From: an uncultured bacterium
Lineage (GTDB): Bacteria > Oederibacteriota > PGYV01 > Palsa-1178
Length of the DNA stretch: 64,000 bases
Reading direction: 5' to 3'
NCBI GenBank assembly: GCA_937889595.1
Contig: CALAOR010000077.1
Span: 124,001 to 188,000 of the forward strand
The position numbers and the translations under genes were made by a program. Each line of letters opens with the position of its first letter. Within the stretch, counting starts at the first letter, position 1. Under the pieces are notes generated by a model. The model was given only the letters and a program-made list of their open reading frames with translations. It was not told where the DNA came from and made no database searches. Shown here piece by piece: positions 1 through 8,522 of this stretch.

Positions 1-53
1 AACAATATTTTTAGTTTCAATTCCGTGAAACCGTGTTTTAGCATTCAAAAGGC

Positions 54-419
54 TTATTTTAGCCGTTTATACGTTTTATAAGAATCAATATATTTGCCTG
101 AAATCGAGTCGCCTGCCTGCGTTATCAATACTTCATTCTCTTTTTCAAGTTTTATTAAATCATTAAGTGATGAATTGATGTTTTCAATTATCTGTTTTGC
201 GTTTTCAGAAATTAACCGGCTTGATTTCACGGCAGGCACTAATTCCATATCAACGGCAATCAGGCTTTGTATAACTGAATTCTTTTTTGCGTCCACGACG
301 CCGGTTTTTTCGAAAGCTTTAAGTTTAATAAGCATGTTTTCTTCCCTGCACAAAACAACGGCAGTTTCAATGAATCCCCGTTTTTTTTCCAGGAGCAGTT
401 CAATTTCACGTGTCCCCAC
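54..419 (-). CDS. FlgN/FliT-like small helical protein
   Basis: This 121-residue protein appears almost entirely alpha-helical, with heptad-like stretches (LLLEKKRGFIETAVVLCREE; NSSLNDLIKLEKENEVLI). It has no signal peptide or membrane segment. The size, the helical hairpin and the conserved-looking LEKENEVL segment resemble FlgN/FliT-type flagellar export chaperones, but no diagnostic residue settles it. It is the last visible gene of the minus-strand run murA, chemotaxis-type protein, 158-residue protein, this gene. It starts 2 bases after the preceding stop, so it is co-translated. In many bacteria flgN precedes flgK/flgL, which would lie beyond the left edge. The FlgN assignment is an inference from context; hypothetical coiled-coil protein is the safe call. 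Confidence 0.5.
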   Translation of the reverse strand: MGTREIELLLEKKRGFIETAVVLCREENMLIKLKAFEKTGVVDAKKNSVIQSLIAVDMELVPAVKSSRLISENAKQIIENINSSLNDLIKLEKENEVLITQAGDSISGKYIDSYKTYKRLK

Positions 420-421
420 CT

Positions 422-898
422 TTATTCCGCCTTTATTTTGTTTATAATAGCCCTTACTTCTTCCAAAGCCTTTGCCTGTGAAAAATCAATTTTCAGTCCG
501 AGGATTTTTCCAAGGAGCATGTTCACAAACATGTCATTGCTTAACCGCATGCCGCTGCCGGATTCCTTTATCTTTTTGACTGTTTTTTCGATACGGTCAA
601 AATTTTTCCTGTCCAGTCTGGATGCGCTTTGCGCCCTTTTTGTTTTTACTGTTTTTACGCCGCGGCCCTTATATTCCTCCTGTCGGGACAGGTGGCCGGC
701 TGCCTCGGTTTCTTTGAGGCTGTCCCGGACGGACGGTTCTTCACGCCGGGCAGAATCCGTTACGGCATGTGGAAACTCCGCAAAACGGAACGCTTCCTCT
801 TTTTTTATCTTATCAGACCTGTCTTTTTGTTCTTTTAGCTTTTTTAATTTTTCAATCTGCGCCTGGGCTTCCGTAAAAGCGGGTTTATCATTTTCCAT
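422..898 (-). CDS. Hypothetical charged protein, possible FlgM-position gene
   Basis: The 158-residue product has a strongly charged, low-complexity N-terminal two thirds (many K, E and R; probably disordered). A compact C-terminal part of about 45 residues contains MFVNMLLGKILGLKIDF followed by an amphipathic helix. I do not recognise the family. Its position, just upstream of a FlgN/FliT-like gene and 6 bases after the chemotaxis-type gene, is where an anti-sigma factor FlgM often sits. A disordered N-terminus with a helical C-terminus would fit that, but the C-terminal sequence does not match FlgM convincingly. There is no signal peptide. It is probably a cytoplasmic partner of its neighbours. 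Confidence 0.55.
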   Translation of the reverse strand: MENDKPAFTEAQAQIEKLKKLKEQKDRSDKIKKEEAFRFAEFPHAVTDSARREEPSVRDSLKETEAAGHLSRQEEYKGRGVKTVKTKRAQSASRLDRKNFDRIEKTVKKIKESGSGMRLSNDMFVNMLLGKILGLKIDFSQAKALEEVRAIINKIKAE

Positions 899-904
899 GT
901 GTGT

Positions 905-2113
905 TTATCCCCTGATCTTATTGATGGACGCTATTACTTCATCAATTCCCGAATAGACATTTGAACCGGTCCTGTCTATTTCGTTTATTTCCGTGTTCAT
1001 CCTGTCGGCAAGTTTGTTATGATCCTCGGTCTTTTTGTAAAAATCACTTACAATCTTAAACATCAGTTCGCTGTCCGTATAGTGCTCATCAGTGAACGCG
1101 GATATGGACGCGATTATACGCTCTACACTTTTAACATCTTTAACAATATCTATAAATATGTCGCCGGTCTGGTAGAAAGTGCTTATGTTTTCCTCGATCT
1201 TCCCGGTCGTTTTTACCATTTCAATAACTTCCGCGGTCCTGTTCTGGACATCCTGAAGTATCTGTGTTATGTCCTCGGCAGACTGGTTTGAATTGCCGGC
1301 CAGGCTTTTGATCTCTTCGGCGACGACAGAAAAACTTTTTCCCGCCTCACCCGCGCGCGCGGCTTCAATGCTTGCATTTAAAGCAAGCAGGTTGGTTTTC
1401 TTGGTCATATCCACTATGGTGACAACAAAAGTCTTGATCTTCCTGGACATTTCTATGAGTTCCTTTATGATCTCAGTGGAAGATAGTATGGACTGTTTCA
1501 ATTCCGTTATACTTTGTATTTCCTTGCCTATGGCCCTGACCCCTCTGCCCGCCTTTTCAGACTGCTTCTTGGCGTCGTTCAGCACGCTCTGTGTCGCCGA
1601 ATCAATCTTCTTGGATGTATTTTTTATCTCGAGGCCTATAGCTTTTACTTTTTCAAATGTCCTTATATTTGCCGCGATAAAACTTTTAATATTCAATATG
1701 TCTTTTCTGATTTCATCGCTTTTACCGCGTTCCGCGTTATAAATACGCTTGGCTTCTTCAAGGCCTTCCACGATATGGTTAAAATCCTGCTTTTCAAGAA
1801 CTATTTTATCCGCCAAAGCACCATCTTTTTCGTTCAACTCCGCAATTATCGCGGAAAAACTCGCCTGTTTCATGTATTCATCTTCAATCTTATAATCGCC
1901 TTTTACGGCTTTTATGAGCATTTGCATCACGCTTTCATGATAACTGCGCAGGAACATAGTTGTGATAAGAAAGACCATAACCGCCGCCGCCAGAACAAGA
2001 TAAAAAATAAAATAAGGCGGTATATTATAATAGAATGACAGCAAGGCGGCAAATATGGAAGAAACAATAAAAATGACGGTCCCGCACAGGACGAAAAGCC
2101 ATTGCAGCTTCAT
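905..2113 (-). CDS. Methyl-accepting chemotaxis-type signalling protein without sensor domain
   Basis: This 402-residue protein has two hydrophobic segments (about residues 5-27 and 33-54) joined by only a few residues, so there is no periplasmic ligand domain. A long coiled coil follows, containing the signalling hairpin tip (KTNLLALNASIEAARAGEAG, then FSVVAEEIKSLA), the hallmark of MCP signalling domains that bind CheA/CheW. No HAMP domain is obvious. The start codon overlaps the murA stop by 4 bases, so translation is coupled. No che genes lie in this window. With no extracytoplasmic domain it probably senses a membrane or cytoplasmic cue, or acts as a signalling scaffold. The two small genes downstream may be partners. 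Confidence 0.85.
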   Translation of the reverse strand: MKLQWLFVLCGTVIFIVSSIFAALLSFYYNIPPYFIFYLVLAAAVMVFLITTMFLRSYHESVMQMLIKAVKGDYKIEDEYMKQASFSAIIAELNEKDGALADKIVLEKQDFNHIVEGLEEAKRIYNAERGKSDEIRKDILNIKSFIAANIRTFEKVKAIGLEIKNTSKKIDSATQSVLNDAKKQSEKAGRGVRAIGKEIQSITELKQSILSSTEIIKELIEMSRKIKTFVVTIVDMTKKTNLLALNASIEAARAGEAGKSFSVVAEEIKSLAGNSNQSAEDITQILQDVQNRTAEVIEMVKTTGKIEENISTFYQTGDIFIDIVKDVKSVERIIASISAFTDEHYTDSELMFKIVSDFYKKTEDHNKLADRMNTEINEIDRTGSNVYSGIDEVIASINKIRG

Positions 2114-3378
2114 ATTGAATCCTCGTTTTCAAGCCTGATGTTCGCGCCAAGCCCCGCGAGTTTTAACTCGAGGTTCTCATAGCCGCGCTCAAGGTGATAT
2201 ATCCTTCTTATCTCGGTCTCCCCTTCGGCTGCCAGTCCCGCGATGATAAGCGCCGCGCTTGCCCTTAAGTCCGAAGCCATTACATTTGCACCGCTTAAGT
2301 TTTTGACGCCTGTGACGACCGATGTGTTTCCGTCAATTTTGATATCAGCGCCCATGCGCGCGAGCTCGGGTACGTGCATGAACCTGTTTTCCCATATCTT
2401 TTCCTTTATGATCGCGCCGCCCTGCGCCAAAGTCATGAGAGCCATCCACTGGGCCTGTATGTCCGTTGGAAACCCTGGATACGGTTCGGTTGTAATGTCC
2501 ACACCCCTAAGCCTTCCTTTATGCGGCTTCACACGGACACTGTTGCCCTTTATCTCAAACCTGGCGCCGGCTTCCTTAAGTTTTTCAAAAAAAAGTTCCA
2601 GGTGCCGGGTATAAACGTTTTCAACACTCACCGTGCCTTTTGTAATTACCGCAGCGGCAATCAGGGTTGCGGCTTCTATCCTGTCCGGTATTACATTATA
2701 GTTTTTTACTCCGTTTAATATTTTCACCCCGGTTATTGTGATCGTCCCGGTGCCGCTGCCGTCAATTTTAGCGCCCATTTGTTTCAGAAAATTTATAGTT
2801 TCTGCAATTTCAGGCTCTTTTGACGCGTTTTCAAGGACTGTTTTCCCCTGCGCCAAGACAGCCGCCAGCATGGCGTTAACAGTCGCGCCCAGGGATGTCT
2901 TGGGAAAAACTATCCTGGCGCCTTTGAGTTTCTTCGCCGACGCGATCACATATCCGTGCTGTATTTCAATTTTAGCCCCGAGTTTCTTCATGGCCATAAG
3001 ATGCAGGTCAATGGGTCTAAGTCCTATGGCGCATCCGCCCGGCAGCGAAACCTTGGCCTTCCCGTACTTGCCGAGCAGCGGACCGAGTACATATATTGAG
3101 GCACGCATTGTTTTTACCAGGTCATAAGGCGCGCTGAAATTTTTGATTGTATCAGGCTGAACGTGAAGCATATGACTATCCACATATGCCTTTGCCCCGA
3201 GTATCTTAAAAAGCTCGGACATTGTCCTGATGTCACGCACCATGGGTATCCCGGATATTGTGGAAGGTTCATCAGAAAGCAGGGCCGCGGCCATTATAGG
3301 CAGTGTGGCGTTTTTCGAACCGCCGGCCCGGACAGTGCCTTTAAGCGCCCTGCCGCCGCGTATTACCATTTTCTTCAT
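2110..3378 (-). CDS. murA: UDP-N-acetylglucosamine 1-carboxyvinyltransferase MurA
   Basis: MurA transfers enolpyruvate from PEP to UDP-GlcNAc, the first committed step of peptidoglycan synthesis, in the cytoplasm. The 422 residues match the family length. The catalytic loop LPGGCAIGLRP carries the nucleophilic cysteine at residue 116, and K22 (GGSKNATLP) and R121 are present. The fosfomycin target Cys is therefore intact. The two inside-out alpha/beta domains are recognisable from repeated G-A-K/R patterns. Translation starts at ATG 3378. A good promoter lies about 60 bases upstream. The gene leads the operon with the chemotaxis-type protein, an unusual pairing. Confidence 0.97.
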   Translation of the reverse strand: MKKMVIRGGRALKGTVRAGGSKNATLPIMAAALLSDEPSTISGIPMVRDIRTMSELFKILGAKAYVDSHMLHVQPDTIKNFSAPYDLVKTMRASIYVLGPLLGKYGKAKVSLPGGCAIGLRPIDLHLMAMKKLGAKIEIQHGYVIASAKKLKGARIVFPKTSLGATVNAMLAAVLAQGKTVLENASKEPEIAETINFLKQMGAKIDGSGTGTITITGVKILNGVKNYNVIPDRIEAATLIAAAVITKGTVSVENVYTRHLELFFEKLKEAGARFEIKGNSVRVKPHKGRLRGVDITTEPYPGFPTDIQAQWMALMTLAQGGAIIKEKIWENRFMHVPELARMGADIKIDGNTSVVTGVKNLSGANVMASDLRASAALIIAGLAAEGETEIRRIYHLERGYENLELKLAGLGANIRLENEDSI

Positions 3379-3435
3379 TAAGTCAGTCCTTTTAGGCTGA
3401 AAACAAAACAGCCATTTTAGTATGAATTACTTGTT

Positions 3436-3464
3436 ATTATAATATGTTTTAAGCGGATAGTCAA
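3436..3464 (-). promoter_or_regulatory. Sigma-70-type promoter of murA operon
   Basis: Reading the minus strand, TTGACT (3464-3459) is followed after exactly 17 bases by TATAAT (3441-3436). The expected transcript start is near 3429, giving a leader of about 50 bases before murA. Both boxes are at or one base from the bacterial housekeeping consensus. Confidence 0.75.
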
Positions 3465-3528
3465 AAGGATTATTAATCCGAAAAACGCGATAGTCCCGAT
3501 ACAAAACTACTACGATACCGCGAAACAG

Positions 3529-3586
3529 CCATACCGGACACGATAAAAAAAATCATAGTTGTATTGGGTTTTCCGACATTATCATT
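3529..3586 (-). repeat. Dispersed GTGTCCGGT repeat, copy 1
   Basis: Read on the minus strand, this stretch (GATAATGTCGGAAAACCC ... TATCGTGTCCGGTATGG) aligns along its length with 29762-29820 and in part with 52091-52140. It lies in the otherwise empty 295-base gap between murA and the barrel gene at 3674. There is no coding potential. Confidence 0.6.
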
Positions 3587-3673
3587 CAACCCATACTCCT
3601 GTGCGATTTCCAAATTATAAAAATTGACTATTGCGTTTTTACCTGTTAATCTGTATATAAATTAGGAGAAAAA

Positions 3674-4483
3674 GTGAAAAAATATATTTTGATAACAGCG
3701 GTTTTGTTCCTGTCAAGTTGCTTAACAATCATGGCAAATGCCTCCGATGAATTCAAAATAACCGGCATTTTTACAGGCGCAGGTTATAATTTCGCTTATA
3801 CAAGCATGAAAGATATAAATAGTAATCTGAATACCCTGGCGGACGTGGCCCGGCAGGCCGGATATGGGGTAAAAAAACAAACCGTTTCGAACGCCCAGGG
3901 CTTTTATGCGGAAGTGAACTTCGGATTTTCCTCGATCCGGGATTTATCGGCCGGCCTGCGGACCGGCGGGCTCTTTTCATTTTCTTCAGGTTTTAATTCT
4001 TTCCGCCGCCAGATATACGATAATACCTGGAATAATTGGTTCAATTCATCAATGATACCAGTACTAGCCGGCGCGTCATATTCGTTCAAACTTCCTTTTT
4101 TGCGCGCGTCGGTAAGCGCTTCATTTTATCTGGGAGTTGGTTTTGCATCCGCATCATGGGAATCCTTTTTTTCGACGACTGACCCGGGCTGGACGCCTGG
4201 GGACAAAGCAATGTGGAATTTTAAAATACCCGCGTCGGGAACTTCGCTAATAGCAGAGGTGCATTCGTCGGCAAATTTTAATTTATGGGGTCCAGTCTAT
4301 CTGAACCTGAACTTCGGGTACAGGTTCGCGGATTTTCCATTGCTTTATGTTACAAAGAATATAAACGGGACATTTGCCGGGGACTTAAAATCCGGAGATA
4401 TGGCGCTGGCCGCGGACGGGTCGATTTTAACGCTTGATTTCAGCGGTTTGGATCTCAGTGCGGGGTTAAATATCCGGTTGTAA
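3674..4483 (+). CDS. Outer-membrane beta-barrel protein (paralogue of 12298-13098)
   Basis: The 269-residue protein has a signal peptide (MKKYILITAVLFLSSCLTIM, probable cleavage after ANA, about residue 23). The rest alternates hydrophobic and polar residues as in transmembrane beta strands. It ends in a strand with a terminal Leu (GLDLSAGLNIRL) instead of the classical Phe. A cysteine near residue 16 lies inside the hydrophobic stretch, but no good lipobox follows. The layout matches the 266-residue protein at 12298: VLAGASYSF versus VMAGASYSF, a strand pair near NFGYRFAD versus TLGYRLAN, and a final FSGL/FSGF strand. Function unknown; pore, adhesin or structural roles are possible. RBS AGGAG precedes the ATG. 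Confidence 0.8.
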   Translation: MKKYILITAVLFLSSCLTIMANASDEFKITGIFTGAGYNFAYTSMKDINSNLNTLADVARQAGYGVKKQTVSNAQGFYAEVNFGFSSIRDLSAGLRTGGLFSFSSGFNSFRRQIYDNTWNNWFNSSMIPVLAGASYSFKLPFLRASVSASFYLGVGFASASWESFFSTTDPGWTPGDKAMWNFKIPASGTSLIAEVHSSANFNLWGPVYLNLNFGYRFADFPLLYVTKNINGTFAGDLKSGDMALAADGSILTLDFSGLDLSAGLNIRL

Positions 4484-4522
4484 ATGCAATTATACTCATT
4501 AAAGTTAAAGGCCTGCGGTATC

Positions 4523-5629
4523 CTAAACTGCCGGGCTTAAAGCCACGCCTTTGAAGGTCAGTTCGGCTTCTGTGATGAGTTCCAGCATCAGTTCTTTTAC
4601 GGTCACGATCTTAGTGACCCTCCATGCGTTCGCCCCGCAGAACGCGAAACCGTTATTGAGTATGCCTTTGGCCGCGGCTACAAGCGCTGCGGCTATGCAG
4701 TACGGGCTGTCTTCGACATTGCAGGTTTTTAAACAGTGATACGGGCACTTGATGGGAACTTTATGGCCCTGGGCCACGAGTTCAAGAAATTTGTTCTTTA
4801 TAGCGCGGCCGGGTAACCCCACTGGTGACTTTATAAGTATAATGTCTTCTTTCTTGCAGTTTAAAAAGGCCTCTTTAAAAAGCGGGCTGGCATCGCATTC
4901 TTCAGTCGCTACAAACCTGGTTCCCATCTGCACGCCTGAAGCTCCAAGCTCCATGATCCTTGCGATATCTGTTCCCGTGTATATGCCGCCTGCCGCTATA
5001 ACGGGGATTTTCCTGCCGTATTTTATCTCATAAGGCTTTACGGCTTCAATAACATCAACTATGAGTTTTTCTATATTATATTCTTCCATATTTTCAAGTT
5101 CCTTATGCGAGAATCCCAGGTGTCCGCCTGCTTTCGGCCCTTCTACTATGACAATATCAGGGGTATAGTTATATTTGGAATCCCATGACTTGCAGATGAT
5201 TGCCGCGCTTCTGCCTGACGAGGCAATTGGCGCGAGCTTTACATTTGATTTCATTTCGATTTTAAATTTCGGAAGATGAAGCGGAAGGCCCGCCCCGGAA
5301 ATAATTACGTCTATGCCTTCTTCAATGGACGTTCTAACAATATCATCATAATTTGTCATGGCACCCAGTATGTTTACGCCAAGTAATCCCTTTGTCATTA
5401 ACCTTGCTTTTCTGATCTCTTCCCTTAGCGCCCTGTTATTTGACTCGACAAAATTCGAAAATGCGTCAGTTTGTTTAAAACAAATACCAACCGTGGAAAT
5501 AACGCCTATCCCGCCTTCGTTTGCGACTGCGGAAGCGAGCTTGGATAAGGAAATACCAACTCCCATACCGCCCTGTATTATGGGTACTTTCGCGATAACA
5601 TCCCCGATTTTCAATTCAGGTAATTTCAT
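4523..5629 (-). CDS. NAD(P)H-dependent flavin oxidoreductase (nitronate monooxygenase / FabK-like)
   Basis: This 368-residue TIM-barrel flavoprotein belongs to the 2-nitropropane dioxygenase/FabK superfamily. The FMN-binding features are an N-terminal IIQGGMGVGIS, VIVEGPKAGGHLG in the middle, and the phosphate loops IPVIAAGGIYTG and GASGVQMGTRF. A cysteine-rich stretch near the C-terminus (KCPYHCLKTC, then YC, then FCGANAWR) is typical of one anaerobe-rich subfamily of uncertain substrate. The protein may oxidise nitronates or reduce enoyl-ACP; sequence alone does not decide. The gene is monocistronic, behind its own promoter and a leader of about 200 bases. Confidence 0.88.
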   Translation of the reverse strand: MKLPELKIGDVIAKVPIIQGGMGVGISLSKLASAVANEGGIGVISTVGICFKQTDAFSNFVESNNRALREEIRKARLMTKGLLGVNILGAMTNYDDIVRTSIEEGIDVIISGAGLPLHLPKFKIEMKSNVKLAPIASSGRSAAIICKSWDSKYNYTPDIVIVEGPKAGGHLGFSHKELENMEEYNIEKLIVDVIEAVKPYEIKYGRKIPVIAAGGIYTGTDIARIMELGASGVQMGTRFVATEECDASPLFKEAFLNCKKEDIILIKSPVGLPGRAIKNKFLELVAQGHKVPIKCPYHCLKTCNVEDSPYCIAAALVAAAKGILNNGFAFCGANAWRVTKIVTVKELMLELITEAELTFKGVALSPAV

Positions 5630-5688
5630 TGTAAAACTCCTTGTTTTTGAGGTACAGTTTTGGGTACTATGTTCCGACTCAAGGCAGA

Positions 5689-5702
5689 TTGTTTATAAAC
5701 AA
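5689..5702. promoter_or_regulatory. 14-bp palindrome in leader of flavin oxidoreductase gene
   Basis: TTGTTTATAAACAA is a perfect palindrome 60 bases upstream of the oxidoreductase start and inside its transcribed leader. It matches the palindrome upstream of bioB (TTGTTTTAAAACAA, 48420-48433) at 12 of 14 positions. It may be an operator; in AT-rich DNA chance is a real alternative. Confidence 0.3.
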
Positions 5703-5840
5703 CCATAGACCTTTAATGTTAGAAAAACAATGACTCAGATTTTAAAAAGAACATTTTAATCAAATATGCCGGTAAAATATGCGTGATTTTGATTAATCCA
5801 TATTTTTTGTTGCTTAATACATCAAACAATTATTAAATAT

Positions 5841-5869
5841 ATTATACACACTCTTGGAATTAAAGTCAA
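5841..5869 (-). promoter_or_regulatory. Sigma-70-type promoter of flavin oxidoreductase gene
   Basis: On the minus strand TTGACT (5869-5864), 17 bases, TATAAT (5846-5841). The start would be near 5834, so the mRNA carries an unusually long untranslated leader of about 200 bases before ATG 5629. No known riboswitch was recognised in that leader. Confidence 0.7.
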
Positions 5870-5900
5870 TAAATTAAACCATGCAGCTGGAAATACCAAG

Positions 5901-5938
5901 TCTGATACTCTTCTTGTTTCCCAGTCTCTTGTCTCTAA
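5901..5938. repeat. GAGACAAGAGACTGG dispersed repeat, single arm
   Basis: TCTGATACTCTTC and CCAGTCTCTTGTCTCT occur together here next to the dusB stop. The same two words occur in the inverted repeat at 8420-8512, in a different order. It marks a small dispersed repeat family in the gaps around dusB and tsaD. Confidence 0.5.
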
Positions 5939-6903
5939 AACCCGTCATTTTCGATTGCCCGCGCTTCCGGCATGTTTTTCAAAAAGTTGAGTATTTCTTC
6001 CTTATCTTCCATCTTCATAAGCACCTGCCTTACATCCGAAGCGCGGTCAAAACCCTTTAAGTATTTATTGAAATATTTCCTCGCTTCAAGCATACCGAAC
6101 CTTCCTTTTAGTGAATGCAGCAGTTCAAAGTGCCTTGCTGCGGTTAAAATGCGTTCCCTCAGCGTGGGTGTGTATGATTCATCGGCGATTTCCCTGAATA
6201 TAAACGGATTGCCGATTGTTGCCCTGCCTATCATTACGGCGTCACAACCGGTTTCTTTAAGCATCCTGTGTGCGTCAAAACTATTTGTTACATCGCCGTT
6301 CCCTATAATAAAAAGTTTTGATGCCGACTTAAGTATCTTTATGTGTTCCCAGTTTGATTTCCCCCTGAACATCTGCATGCGCGTTCTCGGGTGAAGCGTG
6401 ACTGCCGACACGCCGTTATCCTCGGCCATTTTATTGAAATCAAGGAAAACCTGCTTTGTGTCATCCCAGCCGCTGCGTATTTTGATGCTTACCGGGATTT
6501 TTACCGCCCTTACGGTATTTTGAACTATCTTTTCGGCAAGCGGCAGGTCAAGCAGGAGGCTCGCGCCCGAGCCCGAACCCGCGACCTTGCGCACGGGACA
6601 ACCGAAATTTATGTCTATGATGTCAAAACCCATTTCTTCAGCGGCCTTTGCCGCGTCATAGAACATCCCGGCTTTGTTCCCAAATAGCTGTATACCCACG
6701 GGTTTTTCTTCAGCGGTAAAATATGTGAGTTTTTCCATCCTTGGACGCAGGCGGGGCGTGGCCATTGTAAACTCGCTTATCATTTCTGTGTAAGCAAGCG
6801 AGGCACCATATTCCCTGCATAGTTTACGGAAAGGATGGTCGGTGTAGCCGGCAAGAGGCGCGGCTATGAACGGGAATTTCTTTACATGTTCAAATAAATT
6901 CAT
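5935..6903 (-). CDS. dusB: tRNA-dihydrouridine synthase (DusB type)
   Basis: An FMN enzyme that reduces specific uridines in tRNA to dihydrouridine. The 322 residues contain the TIM-barrel signatures APLAGYTDHPFRKLCREYGA at the N-terminus, DINFGCPVRKVAGSGSGA with the catalytic Cys about one third in, IKIRSGWDD, HPRTRMQMFRG and the C-terminal phosphate loop IGNGDVTN ... VMIGRATIGNPFIF. A helical C-terminal tRNA-binding domain follows. The stop lies 4 bases beyond the dispersed repeat boundary. The start codon overlaps the stop of the mgtC-like gene by 4 bases, so the two are translationally coupled, as also with tsaD just upstream. Confidence 0.94.
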   Translation of the reverse strand: MNLFEHVKKFPFIAAPLAGYTDHPFRKLCREYGASLAYTEMISEFTMATPRLRPRMEKLTYFTAEEKPVGIQLFGNKAGMFYDAAKAAEEMGFDIIDINFGCPVRKVAGSGSGASLLLDLPLAEKIVQNTVRAVKIPVSIKIRSGWDDTKQVFLDFNKMAEDNGVSAVTLHPRTRMQMFRGKSNWEHIKILKSASKLFIIGNGDVTNSFDAHRMLKETGCDAVMIGRATIGNPFIFREIADESYTPTLRERILTAARHFELLHSLKGRFGMLEARKYFNKYLKGFDRASDVRQVLMKMEDKEEILNFLKNMPEARAIENDGF

Positions 6904-7382
6904 TTTTTCTTTGCTTTTTTCTTTCGCATCCTGTTTATGACCTTGTTCTCAAGCAGGTAACCTAATTTGTTGATGACCATGAACACAACCATTATTACCG
7001 CTGTGGAAAGCGCCGCAAGGTAGTAGTTCCCCGCGCCTACCGCCACGCCTATGCCGGCCACGCTCCACAAACTTGCCGCCGTGGTAAGCCCTATAACGGA
7101 ACCGCCGAACTGTATTATAGTGCCCGCTCCTAAAAAACCGATGCCTGTAACTATCTGCGCCGCTATCCTGCTCGGATCCACCTGCGTTTTTCCCGCAAAC
7201 TTTATATAAAAGTATATGGACATCATGGTAAACACCGCGGAACCCAAACCTACGAGTATGTGGGTTTTTGTTCCCGCCGGTTTGTGGCGCATCTCCCTGT
7301 CAAACCCGACAACACCGGCAAGCAACACTATCATTATTACCCTTACTGTCATGTCCTGGATTGTCATCACATCAATGTTCAT
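6900..7382 (-). CDS. MgtC/SapB family inner-membrane protein
   Basis: The 160 residues form about four or five membrane helices. The MgtC signature is clear: LLAGVVGFDREMRHKPAGTK near the N-terminus, then IVTGIGFLGAGTII and GLTTAASLWSVAGIGVAVGA. The family is linked to growth at low magnesium and to control of membrane ATPases in other bacteria, but many members are uncharacterised. The C-terminal cytoplasmic domain of virulence-type MgtC is missing; the protein ends in a lysine-rich tail. It sits between tsaD (14 bases upstream) and dusB (overlap), so expression probably follows these housekeeping genes. Confidence 0.9.
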   Translation of the reverse strand: MNIDVMTIQDMTVRVIMIVLLAGVVGFDREMRHKPAGTKTHILVGLGSAVFTMMSIYFYIKFAGKTQVDPSRIAAQIVTGIGFLGAGTIIQFGGSVIGLTTAASLWSVAGIGVAVGAGNYYLAALSTAVIMVVFMVINKLGYLLENKVINRMRKKKAKKK

Positions 7383-7395
7383 TTTGCCTCCGCAA

Positions 7396-8412
7396 TTATT
7401 TTGAATTTAAAGCCGGCAGTTCCGGCTGTATTTCCAGGTCCATGGATGACGATACCCCGTTTTTTAAGTACTGCCATCCCGTGTATGCTATCATGGCGCC
7501 GTTATCTGTGCAAAGCTTCATGGACGGAACGTAGAACCTCATATTATTATCCCGGGCGAAACGTTCCAGTTCGCCCTTTAAATGCGCATTTGCGGCCACG
7601 CCGCCCGATATTGCAATGCTTTTTATTTTATACTCTTCATAAATACGCCTCATTTTATTTGATATGGAGCGCACTATGGATTTCTGGAACGCCGCCGCTA
7701 TGTCATTGACCGTGACATCGCCTTTGTCAATGGCCGCCTTGTTCCTCTGTATATAATATAACACGGCTGTTTTGATCCCGCTAAAGGAAAAATCATGGCT
7801 TTTATCCTTCATCTGGGCCTGGGGAAATATGATCTTTGACGAGTCCCCGGTCATAGCGGCTTTTGATATTGCAGGGCCGCCCGGATAAGGCAGCCCGAGC
7901 ATCTTGGCCGCCTTGTCAAAAGCCTCGCCTGCCGCGTCATCCCTGGTGCTTCCTATCAGTTCATAGTCTCCAAATGCGTTTGCCGCATACACATTTGTAT
8001 GCCCGCCGGATATTACAAGGCCCAGGTAAGGGAAAGAAATATCCCGGAACTCAATAAAAGGGCTTAACAGGTGCGCCTCTATATGGTTTACGCCGATTAA
8101 CTTTATTTTCAAGGCAATACTTAATGCTTTTGCATAGGATAATCCGACTATCAGTCCTCCCGCAAGGCCCGGAGCGTACGTAACTGCCACGCCGTCAAGG
8201 ACCTTAAAAGTAATGCCTGCTTTGTCAATGGCTTCTTCCACCACAAGCGGAAGCTTGCTCATGTGTTCCCTGGCCGCGATCTCCGGCACCACTCCGCCGT
8301 AAACGCGGTGGGTCTTTATCTGCGAGAAAATCACGTTTGATAAAACCCTGCCGTTTTTTAAAACAGCAGCTGATGTTTCATCGCAGGATGTTTCGATGCC
8401 GAGGATATACAT
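7396..8412 (-). CDS. tsaD: tRNA N6-threonylcarbamoyladenosine transferase TsaD
   Basis: This is the catalytic subunit that transfers the threonylcarbamoyl group from TC-AMP to A37 of ANN-decoding tRNAs, working with TsaB and TsaE, which are not in this window. The 338 residues show the ASKHA fold: N-terminal GIETSCDETS, the metal-binding NHIEAH near residue 110, ISGGHTN, and the C-terminal GGVAANAHLK and CTDNGAMIAY. All family motifs are intact and the length is typical. The gene leads a tight minus-strand run with the mgtC-like gene and dusB. A 93-base inverted-repeat element separates it from the deacetylase gene upstream. Confidence 0.97.
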   Translation of the reverse strand: MYILGIETSCDETSAAVLKNGRVLSNVIFSQIKTHRVYGGVVPEIAAREHMSKLPLVVEEAIDKAGITFKVLDGVAVTYAPGLAGGLIVGLSYAKALSIALKIKLIGVNHIEAHLLSPFIEFRDISFPYLGLVISGGHTNVYAANAFGDYELIGSTRDDAAGEAFDKAAKMLGLPYPGGPAISKAAMTGDSSKIIFPQAQMKDKSHDFSFSGIKTAVLYYIQRNKAAIDKGDVTVNDIAAAFQKSIVRSISNKMRRIYEEYKIKSIAISGGVAANAHLKGELERFARDNNMRFYVPSMKLCTDNGAMIAYTGWQYLKNGVSSSMDLEIQPELPALNSK

Positions 8413-8419
8413 AAAACTT

Positions 8420-8512
8420 CGGAGAGTTTAAGAGACCGGAGACTGGAGAAGGGAGTAAAAAAACAACATTTTTTCCTCTAAGCTCCAGTCTCTTGTCTCT
8501 GATACTCTTCCC
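8420..8512. repeat. Inverted-repeat element between tsaD and yibQ-like gene
   Basis: The left arm (8420-8447, AAGAGACCGGAGACTGGAG at its core) and right arm (8483-8512, CTCCAGTCTCTTGTCTCT) are near-perfect inverted copies of about 28 bases around a short A/T-rich centre. Related words occur at 5901-5938. It fills the whole gap between two same-strand genes and has no coding content; it may fold as a hairpin in mRNA. Confidence 0.65.
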
Positions 8513-8522
8513 GCATTAATTT

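Noticed and set aside
1269-1742. Plus-strand frames opposite the chemotaxis-type protein and similar shadows elsewhere
   Set aside because: They overlap confidently assigned genes, lack RBS and show hydrophobic shadow composition.
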